60,905 nucleotides of DNA from Phycisphaerae bacterium (GCA_026386845.1 JAPLMW010000028.1:66729-127633); one strand, 5' to 3'. Counted from the stretch's first letter, positions 1-11,700 are shown. Numbers and translations: made by a program. Notes: generated from the sequence alone by a model not told the origin.

Positions 1-2
1 GA

Positions 3-545
3 CTGCATGTTGCCACACTAACACGGGACGCTCTGCGGAATATGGGCCGATACATCGCAGGAGCAAAAGTCCTGCTGTGCGGAGCCAGTTATCGGCAGGA
101 TGTCGCCGATACAAGATACAGCGGTTCAGAAATAGTTGTGCGAAAACTGACCGAAATGGGTGCAGAAATGAGCCTGCATGACCCGTATGTGGAACACTGG
201 TATGAACTGGAACAACAGGATACCTATCCGGCACGGGGACAATCCTGGTCGAGATTTTTCCGCAATCAAGAGCAGTTAAAGGAAATCCGGCTGCAGAGCG
301 ACCTGCAAAAAGCTCTCAAAGGCGTTGAGGCGATAATTTTAGCTGTGCCGCACGAGCCGTACCTGAAGCTTAATCCTGATGATATTGTCAAATGGGCAGG
401 CGGAACACTGGCGGTAGTGGACTGTTTCGGAATTCTGGACGATGAAAAAATCAAACGGTATTTCGAATTAGGCTGCGAAGTCAAGGCGCTCGGCCGCGGA
501 CATATTCAGCGCATCAAAGAATCAGTGCGAAGCAAAAAAAGCTGA
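3..545 (+). CDS. UDP-glucose/GDP-mannose dehydrogenase family protein, C-terminal part (5' truncated by window edge)
   Basis: Frame stays open from base 3 (LHVATLTRDALRNMGRY...); KVLLCGASYRQDVADTRYSGSEIVVRKLTEMGAEMSLHDPYV is the typical C-terminal domain of nucleotide-sugar dehydrogenases. Confidence 0.85.
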   Translation: MHVATLTRDALRNMGRYIAGAKVLLCGASYRQDVADTRYSGSEIVVRKLTEMGAEMSLHDPYVEHWYELEQQDTYPARGQSWSRFFRNQEQLKEIRLQSDLQKALKGVEAIILAVPHEPYLKLNPDDIVKWAGGTLAVVDCFGILDDEKIKRYFELGCEVKALGRGHIQRIKESVRSKKS

Positions 546-1640
546 AGCTGCCTGAGAGTAGATTGTCAGCAGGTTATCGACCATCGAACTTACAGAATGA
601 CTGCCGCGGAGATGGTTCTGCGCGGCAGATGCTGTCGATTTCGCAAATTCCCTGTCGTCAAGAAACTTCTGTAATGCCGAGTAAATACTCAATTCATCAC
701 GATTATCAAACAAAACGGCGGTTACATTGTTCAGCAGGAAATCGTCGGCATTGCTTTTATCAGCGACAATCGCTATGCCGGCACCGGCGGCTTCAAGCAT
801 CGCAGGGTCGAACCTCTCCGTAACACAAGGCTGAACAAAAATATCCGCACCGCGAAACACCGCCCGCAACGGCCGCATCTGAGGCGAAATATTAACAGTA
901 TTAGCAAGTCCGACAGCGTGAATAAATTTGCGAATATCTTCCTCGGCAGGACCGTCGCCCATCAGAACGACAAGAAATTCATAACCGTCAATGACAAGGT
1001 GTCTTATCGCATTCAGGAACGGCTCCAAATCATCAAAACGCAGGAAATCCGAGACGACAATCATACTGGGAATCTGCCCCTGCCGGGAAAAACAAGCACA
1101 GGTTTCATCAACAAACGTGCCAGTGTTAATCTGCCTGACAAGAGGCGCAATACGCGGGTTGCGATTCTTAAACAATTCTGCAATGCGGTTCGAAGGCGTT
1201 ATAACCGCTGAAAAACCATTACGTATTCTCCAACGCCTTAAAAGACTCTGCCCGGCGGAATTTGCCGTCAGAACAACAGGAATATTAAAAGTACAGCCAA
1301 CCGCCTTGGCAAGCGGCGCCGTCGCAGTGCCAAAACAGTGCACAATTGTAGGCTTAAATCTCTCTACCTGCGAAAGCAGCCGAAGGCGGTTCTGCCTGTA
1401 AAACAAAGGAAAACGCCACGTGGGATACTCTATTATCTCTATGCCAGGCCAAAAATTTAATTCTATCTGACTGTCAGGAGGCACTACAATACAACAAGGA
1501 ATATCCTGAGCCTCAAAACCAAAAAGCAAATGGCGCAACGGTGAATAAAACCGCTGTATAGTCCGGCTATCGGAGATAATCAGAGGACGAATAACATCGG
1601 CGGCGGTCTGATTCGGAATTGTTGTGTCATTTTGCAGCAT
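522..1640 (-). CDS. Glycosyltransferase family 4 (group 1)
   Basis: 372 aa; PTIVHCFGTATAPLAK, VVLMGDGPAEEDIRKFI, ADIFVQPCVTERFDPAMLEAAGAGIAIVA; converges on and overlaps the upstream CDS by 24 bp. Confidence 0.8.
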   Translation of the reverse strand: MLQNDTTIPNQTAADVIRPLIISDSRTIQRFYSPLRHLLFGFEAQDIPCCIVVPPDSQIELNFWPGIEIIEYPTWRFPLFYRQNRLRLLSQVERFKPTIVHCFGTATAPLAKAVGCTFNIPVVLTANSAGQSLLRRWRIRNGFSAVITPSNRIAELFKNRNPRIAPLVRQINTGTFVDETCACFSRQGQIPSMIVVSDFLRFDDLEPFLNAIRHLVIDGYEFLVVLMGDGPAEEDIRKFIHAVGLANTVNISPQMRPLRAVFRGADIFVQPCVTERFDPAMLEAAGAGIAIVADKSNADDFLLNNVTAVLFDNRDELSIYSALQKFLDDREFAKSTASAAQNHLRGSHSVSSMVDNLLTIYSQAASAFFASH

Positions 1641-1643
1641 AAA

Positions 1644-2471
1644 TTATGTCTTAAGTTTTTCAAGTTTTTCGTATTCGCCGGCCTTCATGTGATAACAATG
1701 AGCATCATCAGGATAAATGCCCTGCCTGACTTCTTTCGCATATAAAGCAACCGCCTCTGTACAAGCTTTGCCGACATCTGCGAAACTTTTAGAAAATTTT
1801 GGTACAGGACCATTCCTGAGTTTCAGGATATCAGGCAAAACCAGGACCTGACCGTCACAATCAGGTCCTGAACCGCAACTAATGACAGGAATCGGTAATT
1901 TCTGTGTGATAATTTTGGCAACTTCCCTCGCTGTGCCTTCAAGCAAAAGCATTTGAGCGCCTGCCTGATACATCTCATCGGCAAGTTTTATAATCTCCGT
2001 CGCTATTTCAGCGGTTGTGCCCTCCGCCTTGTATTTGCCTGTCTGAGGTCGTATGCCAAGATGCGGCATAACAGGGATACCGGCGTCAATTACTGATTTA
2101 ATCGTCTCAACATCCGATTCGGTTGCTTCAATCTTAACTATATCGACACCGCCCTGCTTAATAAACCGTTCGGCATTTTTCAGGGTTTCATCAGCACCAT
2201 TTTTGCAGCCTTCATAAGGCATATCCGCCACAAGCAACTGCTCAGGAACGGCTTTCCTGACGGCTGCTGTTATCGCTGCCATAAAATCCATTGTTACCGG
2301 CAGAGTCGAATCAAAACCGAGCATAAACTGTGCGGCTGAGTCGCCTACCAGCAAAACCTCAACGCCGGCAGCAGCAACAAGTTTGGCACTGGTATAATCA
2401 TAACAGCTTACAGCGACAAACTTGCGCCCCTGTGCCTTAGCCTGACGTAATGTAGAAATCGTTACCTTCAT
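1644..2471 (-). CDS. panB: 3-methyl-2-oxobutanoate hydroxymethyltransferase
   Basis: 275 aa; VSCYDYTSAKLVAAAGVEVLLVGDSAAQFMLGFDSTLPVTMDFM and LLVADMPYEG are PanB signatures. Confidence 0.93.
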   Translation of the reverse strand: MKVTISTLRQAKAQGRKFVAVSCYDYTSAKLVAAAGVEVLLVGDSAAQFMLGFDSTLPVTMDFMAAITAAVRKAVPEQLLVADMPYEGCKNGADETLKNAERFIKQGGVDIVKIEATESDVETIKSVIDAGIPVMPHLGIRPQTGKYKAEGTTAEIATEIIKLADEMYQAGAQMLLLEGTAREVAKIITQKLPIPVISCGSGPDCDGQVLVLPDILKLRNGPVPKFSKSFADVGKACTEAVALYAKEVRQGIYPDDAHCYHMKAGEYEKLEKLKT

Positions 2472-2651
2472 ATAATCGTTTTCAACTCCACTTAAAGGAT
2501 ATTTGAGATAAACCGGATTAGCAAGCAGATTTTATCGGGCCCTATAGCGATAAACAGGTCCCCAGCAAACAGCAATTTCATCAAAAAAATTACAAAAAAA
2601 TACTTGATTTTGAAATAGGAACCACAATAATTAGATATGGAGAATCACAGC

Positions 2652-2680
2652 AAAAAAACCGAGGTATTAACTACTCGGTA
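2652..2680 (-). terminator. Rho-independent terminator on the minus strand
   Basis: Minus strand ACCGAG-N10-CTCGGT directly followed by a T run. Confidence 0.6.
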
Positions 2681-2706
2681 TTACGAACTTTTCATCACCC
2701 TCCTCT

Positions 2707-2738
2707 GAAGCCAGATTCTCTTTTTGAGGTCTGGCTTC
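2707..2738. other. Strong hairpin GAAGCCAGA...TCTGGCTTC (9-bp stem)
   Basis: Perfect 9-bp inverted repeat in the panB / regulator intergenic region. Confidence 0.55.
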
Positions 2739-2844
2739 CTTGATAAATCATATTATTAACCCTGAAAAGACAGGTAGTTAGGGTAAAATTCTGCCATAAT
2801 AACTGTTTCAGCAAAAAGACCAAAAATCTATAATAAAGCATAAA

Positions 2845-2885
2845 AACAATATTGTAATTTTTTGTTTTTCAGCTACAATTTTGTA
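2845..2885. promoter_or_regulatory. Pair of ACA-N4-TGT dyads just upstream of the NifA-like regulator (candidate autoregulatory operator)
   Basis: AACAATATTGTA (2845-2856) and TACAATTTTGTA (2874-2885), centres 29 bp apart; the same motif occurs in pairs upstream of amt and glnN. Confidence 0.6.
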
Positions 2886-2904
2886 TATTTTAAGGGCAAA
2901 GACT

Positions 2905-4434
2905 ATGGCAGTAAAATTATCCAAAGAAGTGCAACTGCTGGGCGATATGGCAAGAGCTTTCGCCGAGTCGCTCGACCTTGAGCTGACACTCAAAGCCATT
3001 TTGAAATCTCTTGACACGCATGTCAAACTGCAAAAAGGAACTATTACCCTTCTTGACCCCGGCACTGAAACAATAAATATAAAAGTGGCCCACGGTTTAA
3101 GCGAAAAATCAAAGCAATTGGGCAGCTATAAAATCGGGGAAGGCATCACCGGCACAGTCGTCCAGACAGGCAGAGAAATTGTTGTGCCGGACATTTCCAA
3201 AGACAGCAGATTTCTTCACAAAACACACTCAAGGAAATCAACGCAGGGCAAACAAATCGCCTTTTACTGCGTTCCGATAAAACTCGAAGGCAGAACAATC
3301 GGCACTCTCAGCGTTGACAGACAGGTTCAAAAAGGCGACGATGCAGAGGCTCACCTGAATCTTCTGAATATCATCGCCACAATGGTAGCACAGGCTGTAA
3401 AACTAAACAAACTTGTCGAATCCGAAAAAAGACAGCTTTCAGAAGAAAACCTGCGGCTGAGACAGGAATTAAAAACACATTTCAATATAGATAATATGGT
3501 CGGCACGAGCAACGCGATGAAACAAGTTTACCGATTGATTGAGCAGGTCGCAGACAGCAACGCTACCGTGCTGATTCGAGGCGAAAGCGGCACAGGCAAA
3601 GACCTTGTCGCCCATGCGATACACTACAACAGCAGCAGAGCAAACAAACCCTTCGTAAAGGTAAATTGCACCGCCCTGCCCGAAACCTTGCTCGAAAGTG
3701 AGCTTTTCGGACATGAAAAAGGATCTTTTACAGGCGCAACAGAAAGAAAAATCGGCAGATTCGAGAGAGCCAACGGCGGCTCTATTTTCCTCGATGAAAT
3801 AGGCGATTTTTCCGTAAATTTGCAGATTAAACTGCTGAGGATTATCCAGTTCAGAGAATTCGAACGGGTAGGCGGGACTGAAACCATAAAAGCAAATGTA
3901 AGAATCATCGTCGCTACCAATAAGAACCTCGAAGAACAAATCAAAGAAAAACTATTTAGAGAAGACCTGTATTACAGGATAAATGTTTTCCCGATTTACC
4001 TGCCGCCGCTGAGAGAACGAAAAGATGATATTATGCTCATGGCCGACTATTTTCTCGAGCAGTTTTCAAGAGAAAATAATAAAAAAATTACGCGTATCTC
4101 AACACCGGCAATCGAGATGCTTACGAGCTATCACTGGCCCGGAAATATAAGAGAATTGGAAAACTGTATTGAAAGAGCTGTTCTTCTATGTAATGACGAA
4201 GTCGTGCGCTCGGAACATCTGCCGCCTTCACTGCAAATGATTAAAAAAAGCGATGCTCTACCGGGGCGATCTCTTATAGAGATTATAGAAAATAAGGAAA
4301 GAGAACTTATTATTGATGCCCTTAAAAAATACGGCGGTCAACAAAGAAAAGCCGCAGATGAACTGGGTGTTACGGAAAGAATCCTCGGATATAAGATTAA
4401 AAAATACGGTATCTTCCCCAAACTTCTCTCCTAA
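2905..4434 (+). CDS. NifA-like sigma54-dependent transcriptional activator (GAF, AAA+, Fis-type HTH)
   Basis: N-terminal GAF-like region; AAA+ motifs [26 protein letters not shown]-terminal [29 protein letters not shown] opens at 2881 but ATG 2905 is a likelier start. Confidence 0.9.
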   Translation: MAVKLSKEVQLLGDMARAFAESLDLELTLKAILKSLDTHVKLQKGTITLLDPGTETINIKVAHGLSEKSKQLGSYKIGEGITGTVVQTGREIVVPDISKDSRFLHKTHSRKSTQGKQIAFYCVPIKLEGRTIGTLSVDRQVQKGDDAEAHLNLLNIIATMVAQAVKLNKLVESEKRQLSEENLRLRQELKTHFNIDNMVGTSNAMKQVYRLIEQVADSNATVLIRGESGTGKDLVAHAIHYNSSRANKPFVKVNCTALPETLLESELFGHEKGSFTGATERKIGRFERANGGSIFLDEIGDFSVNLQIKLLRIIQFREFERVGGTETIKANVRIIVATNKNLEEQIKEKLFREDLYYRINVFPIYLPPLRERKDDIMLMADYFLEQFSRENNKKITRISTPAIEMLTSYHWPGNIRELENCIERAVLLCNDEVVRSEHLPPSLQMIKKSDALPGRSLIEIIENKERELIIDALKKYGGQQRKAADELGVTERILGYKIKKYGIFPKLLS

Positions 4435-4437
4435 AAA

Positions 4438-4479
4438 TACAATAATGTAATTAAAAAACAGTTCTTATACATTATTGTA
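4438..4479. promoter_or_regulatory. Paired TACA-N4-TGTA dyads (candidate upstream activating sequence of amt-PII)
   Basis: TACAATAATGTA 4438-4449 and TACATTATTGTA 4468-4479, centres 30 bp apart, ending about 90 bp upstream of a sigma54-type promoter. Confidence 0.65.
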
Positions 4480-4568
4480 TAAAAAACAAATCATTGCATC
4501 ATCATATATTACTCCTATAACCTCATTTAATACAAGTCGTTATAACCTTTCCACATATTGCTAATTTT

Positions 4569-4585
4569 CTGGCATGAGTATTGCA
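4569..4585 (+). promoter_or_regulatory. Sigma54 (-24/-12) promoter of amt
   Basis: CTGGCATGAGTATTGCA against consensus YTGGCACGNNNNTTGCW, with correct GG/GC spacing. Confidence 0.8.
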
Positions 4586-4638
4586 CTATATCATAAAAAA
4601 TACTTTGTTTTTAAGAGATGCAATAAGGAGAACAAAAA

Positions 4639-5877
4639 ATGTATGCTAAAATCGACAGCGGCGACACCGCATGGGTACTTATATCGGCGGCACTTGTTAT
4701 GCTGATGACGCCGGGGCTGGCATTTTTCTACGGCGGGCTTGTCAGACGAAAAAATTACCTCAGTGTTCTTATGCAATGCTTCATCGCCCTGGCCGCCCTT
4801 AGTATTCAATGGGTGATATTCGGATACAGCCTGTCTTTCGCTCCAGGCAACAGCTTTATAGGCGGCCTGCAATGGTTCGGACTTAAAGGAGTCGGACTCG
4901 AACCATACGCTGCCTACAGTGCTACTATCCCACATCAAGCATTTATGATATTTCAAGCAATGTTTGCGATAATCACACCTGCTCTTATTATAGGCGCGTT
5001 TGCGGAGCGAATGAAATTCTCGGCGTATCTGGTCTTTATACTGCTGTGGGCAACTTTTGTGTATGACCCAATCGCTCACTGGGTCTGGGGCAGCGGCGGA
5101 TGGCTGAGAAATATGGGCGTTATGGATTTCGCCGGCGGAACGGTCGTTCACATCAATGCGGGCATCGCGGCATTAGTTACCGCGTTAATAATCGGCAAAA
5201 GAACCTGCTATGATAAATACGCAATTGCGCCGCATAATCTGCCGTTCAGCGTTTTAGGGGCTGCCCTGCTTTGGTTCGGCTGGTTCGGCTTTAATGCAGG
5301 CAGCGCACTGGCCGCTAATGGCATCGCGGTAAACGCATTCGTTGTTACCAATACCGCTGGAGCTGTGGCGGCGCTGACTTGGGCATTGATTGACTGGAAG
5401 CTTAACGGTAATCCTACAATGCTCGGAACCATATCCGGAGCAGTCGCGGGATTGGCGGCCATTACGCCAGCGGCGGGATTTGTCGGCATAGGTGCGGCAT
5501 TGATAATCGGCATCGCTGCCAGCATCTTTTGTTTCATTGCCGTCAGTTTTGTGAAACGTACATTTCATTATGACGATTCGCTGGACGCGTTCGGCGTACA
5601 CGGCATAAGCGGTTTCTGGGGAACTTTAGCAACGGGACTATTCGCATCCAAGGCCATAAACCAGGCCGGTGCCGACGGGCTGCTTGCGGGAAACAGCAAA
5701 CAATTTTTTGTACAGCTTATCGCAGCGGTTGCAACAGTAGCTTACGCATTCATTGGTACGTACATCATCTACAAATTGATTGATGCAGTCATCGGCGTAC
5801 GAGCAACTGAAGAAGACGAAGCAATAGGGCTTGACCTGGCTGAGCACAATGAGCGTGCTTATACAATGCTGGAATAA
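4639..5877 (+). CDS. amt: Ammonium transporter
   Basis: 412 aa; [65 protein letters not shown]. Confidence 0.95.
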   Translation: MYAKIDSGDTAWVLISAALVMLMTPGLAFFYGGLVRRKNYLSVLMQCFIALAALSIQWVIFGYSLSFAPGNSFIGGLQWFGLKGVGLEPYAAYSATIPHQAFMIFQAMFAIITPALIIGAFAERMKFSAYLVFILLWATFVYDPIAHWVWGSGGWLRNMGVMDFAGGTVVHINAGIAALVTALIIGKRTCYDKYAIAPHNLPFSVLGAALLWFGWFGFNAGSALAANGIAVNAFVVTNTAGAVAALTWALIDWKLNGNPTMLGTISGAVAGLAAITPAAGFVGIGAALIIGIAASIFCFIAVSFVKRTFHYDDSLDAFGVHGISGFWGTLATGLFASKAINQAGADGLLAGNSKQFFVQLIAAVATVAYAFIGTYIIYKLIDAVIGVRATEEDEAIGLDLAEHNERAYTMLE

Positions 5878-5903
5878 ACCAAAATATCAAAAGGAAACTA
5901 AAT

Positions 5904-6245
5904 ATGAAACTGATAATCGCCATAATTCAACCTCACAGACTCGAACAAGTAAAAGAAGAACTCTATAAAGAAGAAGTTAATCTTATCACCGTAAGCGAAG
6001 TGCTCGGTCACGGCAGACAAAAAGGTGTAACCGAAGTCTATCGCGGTGTAAGAGAGACAGGAAACCTGCTGCGGAAAGTCCGCCTTGAAATAGCGGTAAA
6101 TGAAAACTTCGTCGAACGGACAATAAAAGCCATTATGACAGGCGCGAAAACGGGGCAGACCGGTGATGGGAAAATATTCGTGATAGACCTGCCCGAATGT
6201 ATCAGAATCCGAACCGGTGAACGCGGCGGTGAAGCTATCGGTTAA
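5904..6245 (+). CDS. PII signal transduction protein (GlnB/GlnK family), Tyr51 replaced by Glu
   Basis: 113 aa; [26 protein letters not shown]-loop, [20 protein letters not shown]. Confidence 0.93.
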   Translation: MKLIIAIIQPHRLEQVKEELYKEEVNLITVSEVLGHGRQKGVTEVYRGVRETGNLLRKVRLEIAVNENFVERTIKAIMTGAKTGQTGDGKIFVIDLPECIRIRTGERGGEAIG

Positions 6246-6270
6246 TAAAAATAGACAATTACGTAAAAAA

Positions 6271-6312
6271 TACATTATTGTAGATTTATATATAAAAATC
6301 TACGATAATGTA
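6271..6312. promoter_or_regulatory. Paired TACA-N4-TGTA type dyads (candidate UAS of glnN)
   Basis: TACATTATTGTA 6271-6282 and TACGATAATGTA 6301-6312, centres 30 bp apart, 90 bp upstream of a sigma54-type promoter. Confidence 0.65.
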
Positions 6313-6401
6313 TATATGCAAAAAATTGTATTGAATTTGTATTCTTTTATAATATCCTTTACAACAATGACCTGCAGCAATTTTTGCATTAAATTACAAT
6401 A

Positions 6402-6417
6402 TGGTATGGTTATTGCA
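6402..6417 (+). promoter_or_regulatory. Sigma54 (-24/-12) promoter of glnN
   Basis: TGGTATGGTTATTGCA; GG and GC elements with correct spacing. Confidence 0.7.
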
Positions 6418-6520
6418 TATTAAGTAATAGTATAGCTGCAGGGCCGAATGTAAAAATTGTTTTGTATCTCTAAATAATAAAAGGATAATTACAAGTAATC
6501 CAAATAACAGGAGTATAAAA

Positions 6521-8629
6521 ATGAGCGAAAATTTTGAACCGGTAACCGTGTTATTCGGCAAAAACGTCTTCAATGATGTCGTAATGAGGGAACGGCTGCC
6601 AAAGAATGTCTATAAAGAATTCAAAAAGACAATAACAGAAGGCAGGTTTCTTGATACGAGCCTCGCTAATGTAGTGGCCAACGCGATGAAAGACTGGGCG
6701 ATTGAAAAAGGCGCAACACATTTTTGTCATTGGTTCCAGCCGATGACCGGACTGACCGCTGAAAAACACGATTCGTTCATTTCGCCAACCACGGAAGGCA
6801 CAACCATTATGGAATTCAGCGGCAAAGAACTTACACAAGGCGAACCCGACGCATCGAGCTTTCCATCCGGCGGCCTGCGGGCGACCTTTGAGGCAAGAGG
6901 CTATACGGCATGGGACTGCACAAGCCCGGCATTCATCAAGGAAACAGGGAAAACTGTCACTCTTTATATTCCCTGCGCGTTTTTCTCGTATAACGCTGAG
7001 GCACTCGACAAGAAAACTCCCCTGCTAAGGTCTATGGATGCTCTGAACAAACAAGCAATCAGGGTATTAAAGGCTTTGGGAAATAATACCTCGAATAGTG
7101 TCGGCGCAACATTAGGGCCGGAACAAGAATATTTCCTGATTGACAGAAGATTCTTTGAAAAAAGACTCGACCTGATGCTTACGGGACGGACGCTGTTCGG
7201 AGCGCCAACGCCACGAGGACAAGAAATGAGCGACCATTACTTTGGTGCGCTGCACGAAAGGATCGCTTCGTTTATGCATGAGGTCAATGTGGAACTTTGG
7301 AAGCTTGGGGTATCCGCAAAAACTCAGCATAATGAAGTGGCACCTAATCAATATGAACTGGCTCCGGTATTTTCCACTGTAAATGTAGCTACGGACCATA
7401 ATCAGCTTGTTATGGAAACACTGCAAAAGGTCGCTCTGAGACACAATTTCGTGTGCCTGCTCCACGAAAAACCGTTTACCGGCGTCAACGGGTCGGGCAA
7501 ACATAATAACTGGAGTATGGTTACCGACGACGGCATTAATCTGCTCGACCCGGGCAGCACACCGCATGATAATATGGTATTCCTCGTAATGCTTTGCGCT
7601 GTCATCCGTGCGGTTGATAAATACGCCAAACTGCTCCGCGCAAGTGTAGCAACCGCAGGAAACGACCACCGGCTCGGCGCTCATGAAGCCCCGCCGGCTA
7701 TTGTGTCCGTTTTCCTCGGAGACCAGCTAACGGATATATTAGAACAACTCGCTGCCGGCGGCGCGAAAGAATCTAAGGCCGGCGGACATCTGAAATTAGG
7801 TGTCTCTGTTTTGCCGCCGCTGCCGAAAGACAGCACCGATAGAAACCGAACATCTCCATTCGCTTTTACCGGAAATAAATTCGAATTCCGAATGGTTGGT
7901 TCATCACAATCGACCGCAGGGCCTATGTTCGTCCTGAATACCATTGTCGCTGATGTGCTGAAAGAAATCGCGGATGAGCTGGAAAAAAGCTCGAATGTAA
8001 AAACATCCGCTCAAAAAATATTGAATAAAATAGCAAAGGAACACAGCAGAGTTATTTACAACGGCGATAACTATACCGCAGAATGGGCCAAAGAAGCCGA
8101 GAAACGCGGTTTGCCGAATATTAAATCGACCGTAGAATCGCTGGAAACCATTATGGATGATGAAAATGTCAAACTTTTTGTAAACCATAAGGTCCTCAGC
8201 AAAGCGGAACTAAATGCAAGGACTGAAATTCTGCTCGACGCTTATAGTATGACGATAAATATCGAAGCAAAAACCACTTTGAATATCGCACAAAGACAGA
8301 TTCTGCCGGTCGCAATTGAATATTCCGGCAAACTGGCAAAGGCTGCCGAACGTATCGGTAATGCGGGAAGCAACCCGGACACTCAAAAGAAAATACTCGA
8401 CAAGACCTGCGAACTGATAAGCGAATTGAATAACGGCATCGATGAACTTAAAAAAGCCGCTGCCGCAGCAATCGGTATTGACGACACGGCAAAAAGAGCG
8501 GAAAATTGCAGAGACATCGTTGTGCCTGCAATGAGCCGGGTAAGAAAAGCCGCCGACAGTCTGGAAATGATTGTCGATGCCAGGATGTGGCCGCTGCCGA
8601 CTTATGCGGAAATGCTATTCGTTAAATAA
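6521..8629 (+). CDS. glnN: Type III glutamine synthetase
   Basis: 702 aa; [68 protein letters not shown]. Confidence 0.95.
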   Translation: MSENFEPVTVLFGKNVFNDVVMRERLPKNVYKEFKKTITEGRFLDTSLANVVANAMKDWAIEKGATHFCHWFQPMTGLTAEKHDSFISPTTEGTTIMEFSGKELTQGEPDASSFPSGGLRATFEARGYTAWDCTSPAFIKETGKTVTLYIPCAFFSYNAEALDKKTPLLRSMDALNKQAIRVLKALGNNTSNSVGATLGPEQEYFLIDRRFFEKRLDLMLTGRTLFGAPTPRGQEMSDHYFGALHERIASFMHEVNVELWKLGVSAKTQHNEVAPNQYELAPVFSTVNVATDHNQLVMETLQKVALRHNFVCLLHEKPFTGVNGSGKHNNWSMVTDDGINLLDPGSTPHDNMVFLVMLCAVIRAVDKYAKLLRASVATAGNDHRLGAHEAPPAIVSVFLGDQLTDILEQLAAGGAKESKAGGHLKLGVSVLPPLPKDSTDRNRTSPFAFTGNKFEFRMVGSSQSTAGPMFVLNTIVADVLKEIADELEKSSNVKTSAQKILNKIAKEHSRVIYNGDNYTAEWAKEAEKRGLPNIKSTVESLETIMDDENVKLFVNHKVLSKAELNARTEILLDAYSMTINIEAKTTLNIAQRQILPVAIEYSGKLAKAAERIGNAGSNPDTQKKILDKTCELISELNNGIDELKKAAAAAIGIDDTAKRAENCRDIVVPAMSRVRKAADSLEMIVDARMWPLPTYAEMLFVK

Positions 8630-8664
8630 CAAATTTAAAATTACATAATTAACACAGCAGATGG

Positions 8665-8688
8665 CCGATTTGGAACAGAAAATCGGCT
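8665..8688 (+). other. Hairpin between glnN and gltB (processing, attenuation or partial termination site)
   Basis: GCCGATTT-GGAACAGA-AAATCGGC followed by TATTTTA; 8-bp stem. Confidence 0.45.
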
Positions 8689-8707
8689 ATTTTATGGAAT
8701 AATAAAA

Positions 8708-11700
8708 ATGGCAAGAAAACAACAGACAGACTGCGGATTATATGAAGTGCGCACCGAGCACGATGCCTGCGGTATCGGAGCTGTTGTAAATATTTCCGGC
8801 AAAAGCGACCATTCCATAATCAATTACGGCAAGGAAATCCTTGTAAATCTCCACCACCGCGGAGCGGCCGGCGCCGATGAGACCACAGGCGATGGAGCGG
8901 GAATACTGTTCCAGATTCCACACGAGTTTTTTTTTGCACATAGTAAAAAACTCAATATAAATCTTCCACAACCCGGCAAATACGCCGTGGCAATGGTATT
9001 TTCCCCGAAAGATAATGAACTCCGGGAAAAATGCCTCTCCATATTCCAGCAGGCAATCGAACTGCACGGAATGAAAATCATCGGCCAGCGTATCGTGCCG
9101 GTGAAACCGGACTGCCTCGGCAAAATCGCTCTTGAAGCAGAACCGCATATCAGCCAAATTTTCATCGATGCCTGCGGCTTTGAAAGGATAGAACTCGAAA
9201 GAAAATTATTTTTGGCAAGAAAAAGAACTGAAAAGCAAATCAGGGGAAAATTCGGCGATGCAGGCAATGATTTTTACATCTGCTCACTGAGCAGCAGAAC
9301 AATATGCTATAAGGGAATGTTTATGGCGTGGCAATTGTTCGCCTATTATCCGGATTTGGCGGATGAAAATGTCAAAAGCGCACTGGCAATAGTTCATCAA
9401 AGATACAGCACAAATACATTTCCAAACTGGAAGCTGGCCCAGCCTTTCCGCTGCATCGCACATAACGGTGAAATAAATACATTAAGCGGAAACAAAAGCA
9501 GTATGGCCGCAAGAGAATATAAAATGGCCTGCGAAAAATTCGGACAGTTTATGCCCGATTGTTTTCCGGTGCTTGTGCCGGACGGCAGCGATTCGGCCTG
9601 CTTCGATAACGCTCTGGAACTATTAGTGCAGGCGGGGCGCACCCTGCCGCACGCTATGATGATGATGATTCCTGAGGCCTTCGGGCAAAAATACCATATA
9701 AGCACGGATAAACGCGCTTTTTACGAATACCACTCCGCCATAATGGAACCGTGGGACGGCCCTGCCGCAATGGTTTTCATGGACGGACAAATAATCGGCG
9801 GAACGCTCGATAGAAACGGCCTAAGACCCTGCCGATATATCGTAACAACTGACGGCCTTGCGATTCTGGCAAGCGAGGCCGGCGTTGTGGAATTTCCACC
9901 GGAAAAAATCCAGATGAAGGGACGTCTTCAGCCCGGCCATATGTTCCTCGTCGATACGGCTGAAGGCAGAATTGTTACTGATAACGAAATAAAAAGCAAA
10001 ATATCGAGACAAAAACCATACAGACGCTGGCTCGATGAAAACCGCATCGAACTTCGCGGCCTTTTCGATAGTCCCAAACTCGTAACGAGCGACTCTGAAA
10101 CCATTTTCCAGCGGCTTAGAATGTTCGGGTTTACCCGTGAAGAACTAAAAATGATTATTACGCCGATGGCCGTCAATGGTCAGGAACCGGTCGGGTCTAT
10201 GGGAAATGACGCGGCGATGGCGGTGCTGAGCAATAAACCGAAACTGCTGTTCAATTACTTCAAACAGCTTTTCGCCCAGGTTACGAACCCGCCGATTGAC
10301 CCGCTGCGAGAAGGATTAGTAATGAGCCTGATGGGCTTTACCGGCAGAAAACTAAATATCCTTGAGGAAACACCGCAGCATTGCAGACAATTAAAACTGC
10401 CTCATCCGATTCTTACCAATGAAGACATCGAACGTCTCCGTTCGGTAAATCGGGCCGATTTTAAAATCGCTACTGTCAATGCCTTGTTTGATTCTCAAAC
10501 AAATGACTCTGCCAAGAGTCTGCGTAATGGAATTGATAAACTCGTAAATAATGCAATAGAAGCCGTCAAAAACGGTTCTTGTCTTCTAATAATAAGCGAC
10601 AAACTCGCATCGGAAAATATGGCACCGATTCCTTCGCTGCTTGCGACTGCCGCTGTGCATAATGGACTGCTAAAAGCAGGATTAAGAGCAGACGCAGGCA
10701 TTATTGTTGAAAGCGGAGAACCGAGAGAAGTAATGCATTTTTGTCTGCTGTGCGGATATGGTGCAAACGCGATAAATCCATATCTTGCATTTGAGTGTCT
10801 CGATGAGATGCAAAGACAAGGCGAATTGCCGACCAGTATGGACCCGGTGCAAATCGCGGATAATTACATCGCCGCGATAAAAAAAGGCATCCTGAAAACA
10901 ATGAGCAAGATGGGAATTTCGACACTGAGAAGCTATCATACCGCGCAGCTTTTTGAAGCGATTGGCCTCAATAAAGAGCTCATAAATGAATTTTTCACAA
11001 ATACAAGCTCCCGAATCGAAGGCATAGGTCTTAAAGAAATAGCCAAAGAGACGCTTATACGGTATCAACATGCCTTTGAGCCGAGAAAAGGCGGCGAACT
11101 TGAGCTTGAATTCGGCGGCGAATATCACTACAGAAACTCCGGCGAAGCGCATCTTTGGAATCCGATAACAATTTCCCGTCTTCAGCACGCTGTAAGAAAC
11201 AACGACCAAAAGGCTTATAATGAATATGCAAAGGCTGTCAATCAGCAGGGGCAAAAACTATGTACATTAAGGGGGCTTTTTGAATTTAAAGACACCCAGC
11301 CAATACCAATTGAGGAGGTTGAGCCGGCAAGCGAAATTGTAAAAAGATTCTGCACCGGCGCTATGAGCCACGGCTCGATAAGCAAAGAGGCTCACGAATG
11401 TGTCGCTGCCGCTATGAATAAAATCGGGGCAATGAGCAATACCGGCGAAGGCGGCGAAGATGAAGAAAGATACATTGAGAAAAAAGGTAAGGTTTCACTG
11501 AATTGTGCTATAAAGCAGGTCGCAAGCGGAAGATTCGGCGTTACTATAAATTATCTGTCTCACGCAAAAGAATTGCAGATTAAAATGGCTCAGGGCGCAA
11601 AACCGGGCGAAGGCGGACAATTGCCGGGGCATAAAGTAACGGAAGAAATAGCGAAATTACGATATTCGACGCCGGGCGTTACGTTAATATCCCCCCCGCC

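Noticed and set aside
3469-3944. Two minus-strand ORFs inside the NifA-like gene
   Set aside because: Antisense to the AAA+ domain; no motif or RBS support.
4446-4460. Classic NifA UAS TGT-N10-ACA near the amt dyads
   Set aside because: Best candidate TGTAATTAAAAAACA has spacing 9, not 10, and no counterpart was found at the glnN promoter; the TACA-N4-TGTA dyad explains all three loci better.
7112-7944. Long antisense ORFs inside glnN (190 aa and 87 aa)
   Set aside because: Opposite a strongly conserved coding gene; compositions look like reverse-complement codon bias, no recognisable domain.
8738-9267. Overlapping minus-strand ORFs inside gltB
   Set aside because: Fully contained in gltB on the other strand with no motif support.
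10682-11254. 190-aa minus ORF within gltB
   Set aside because: Antisense to conserved GltB domain; no family resemblance.
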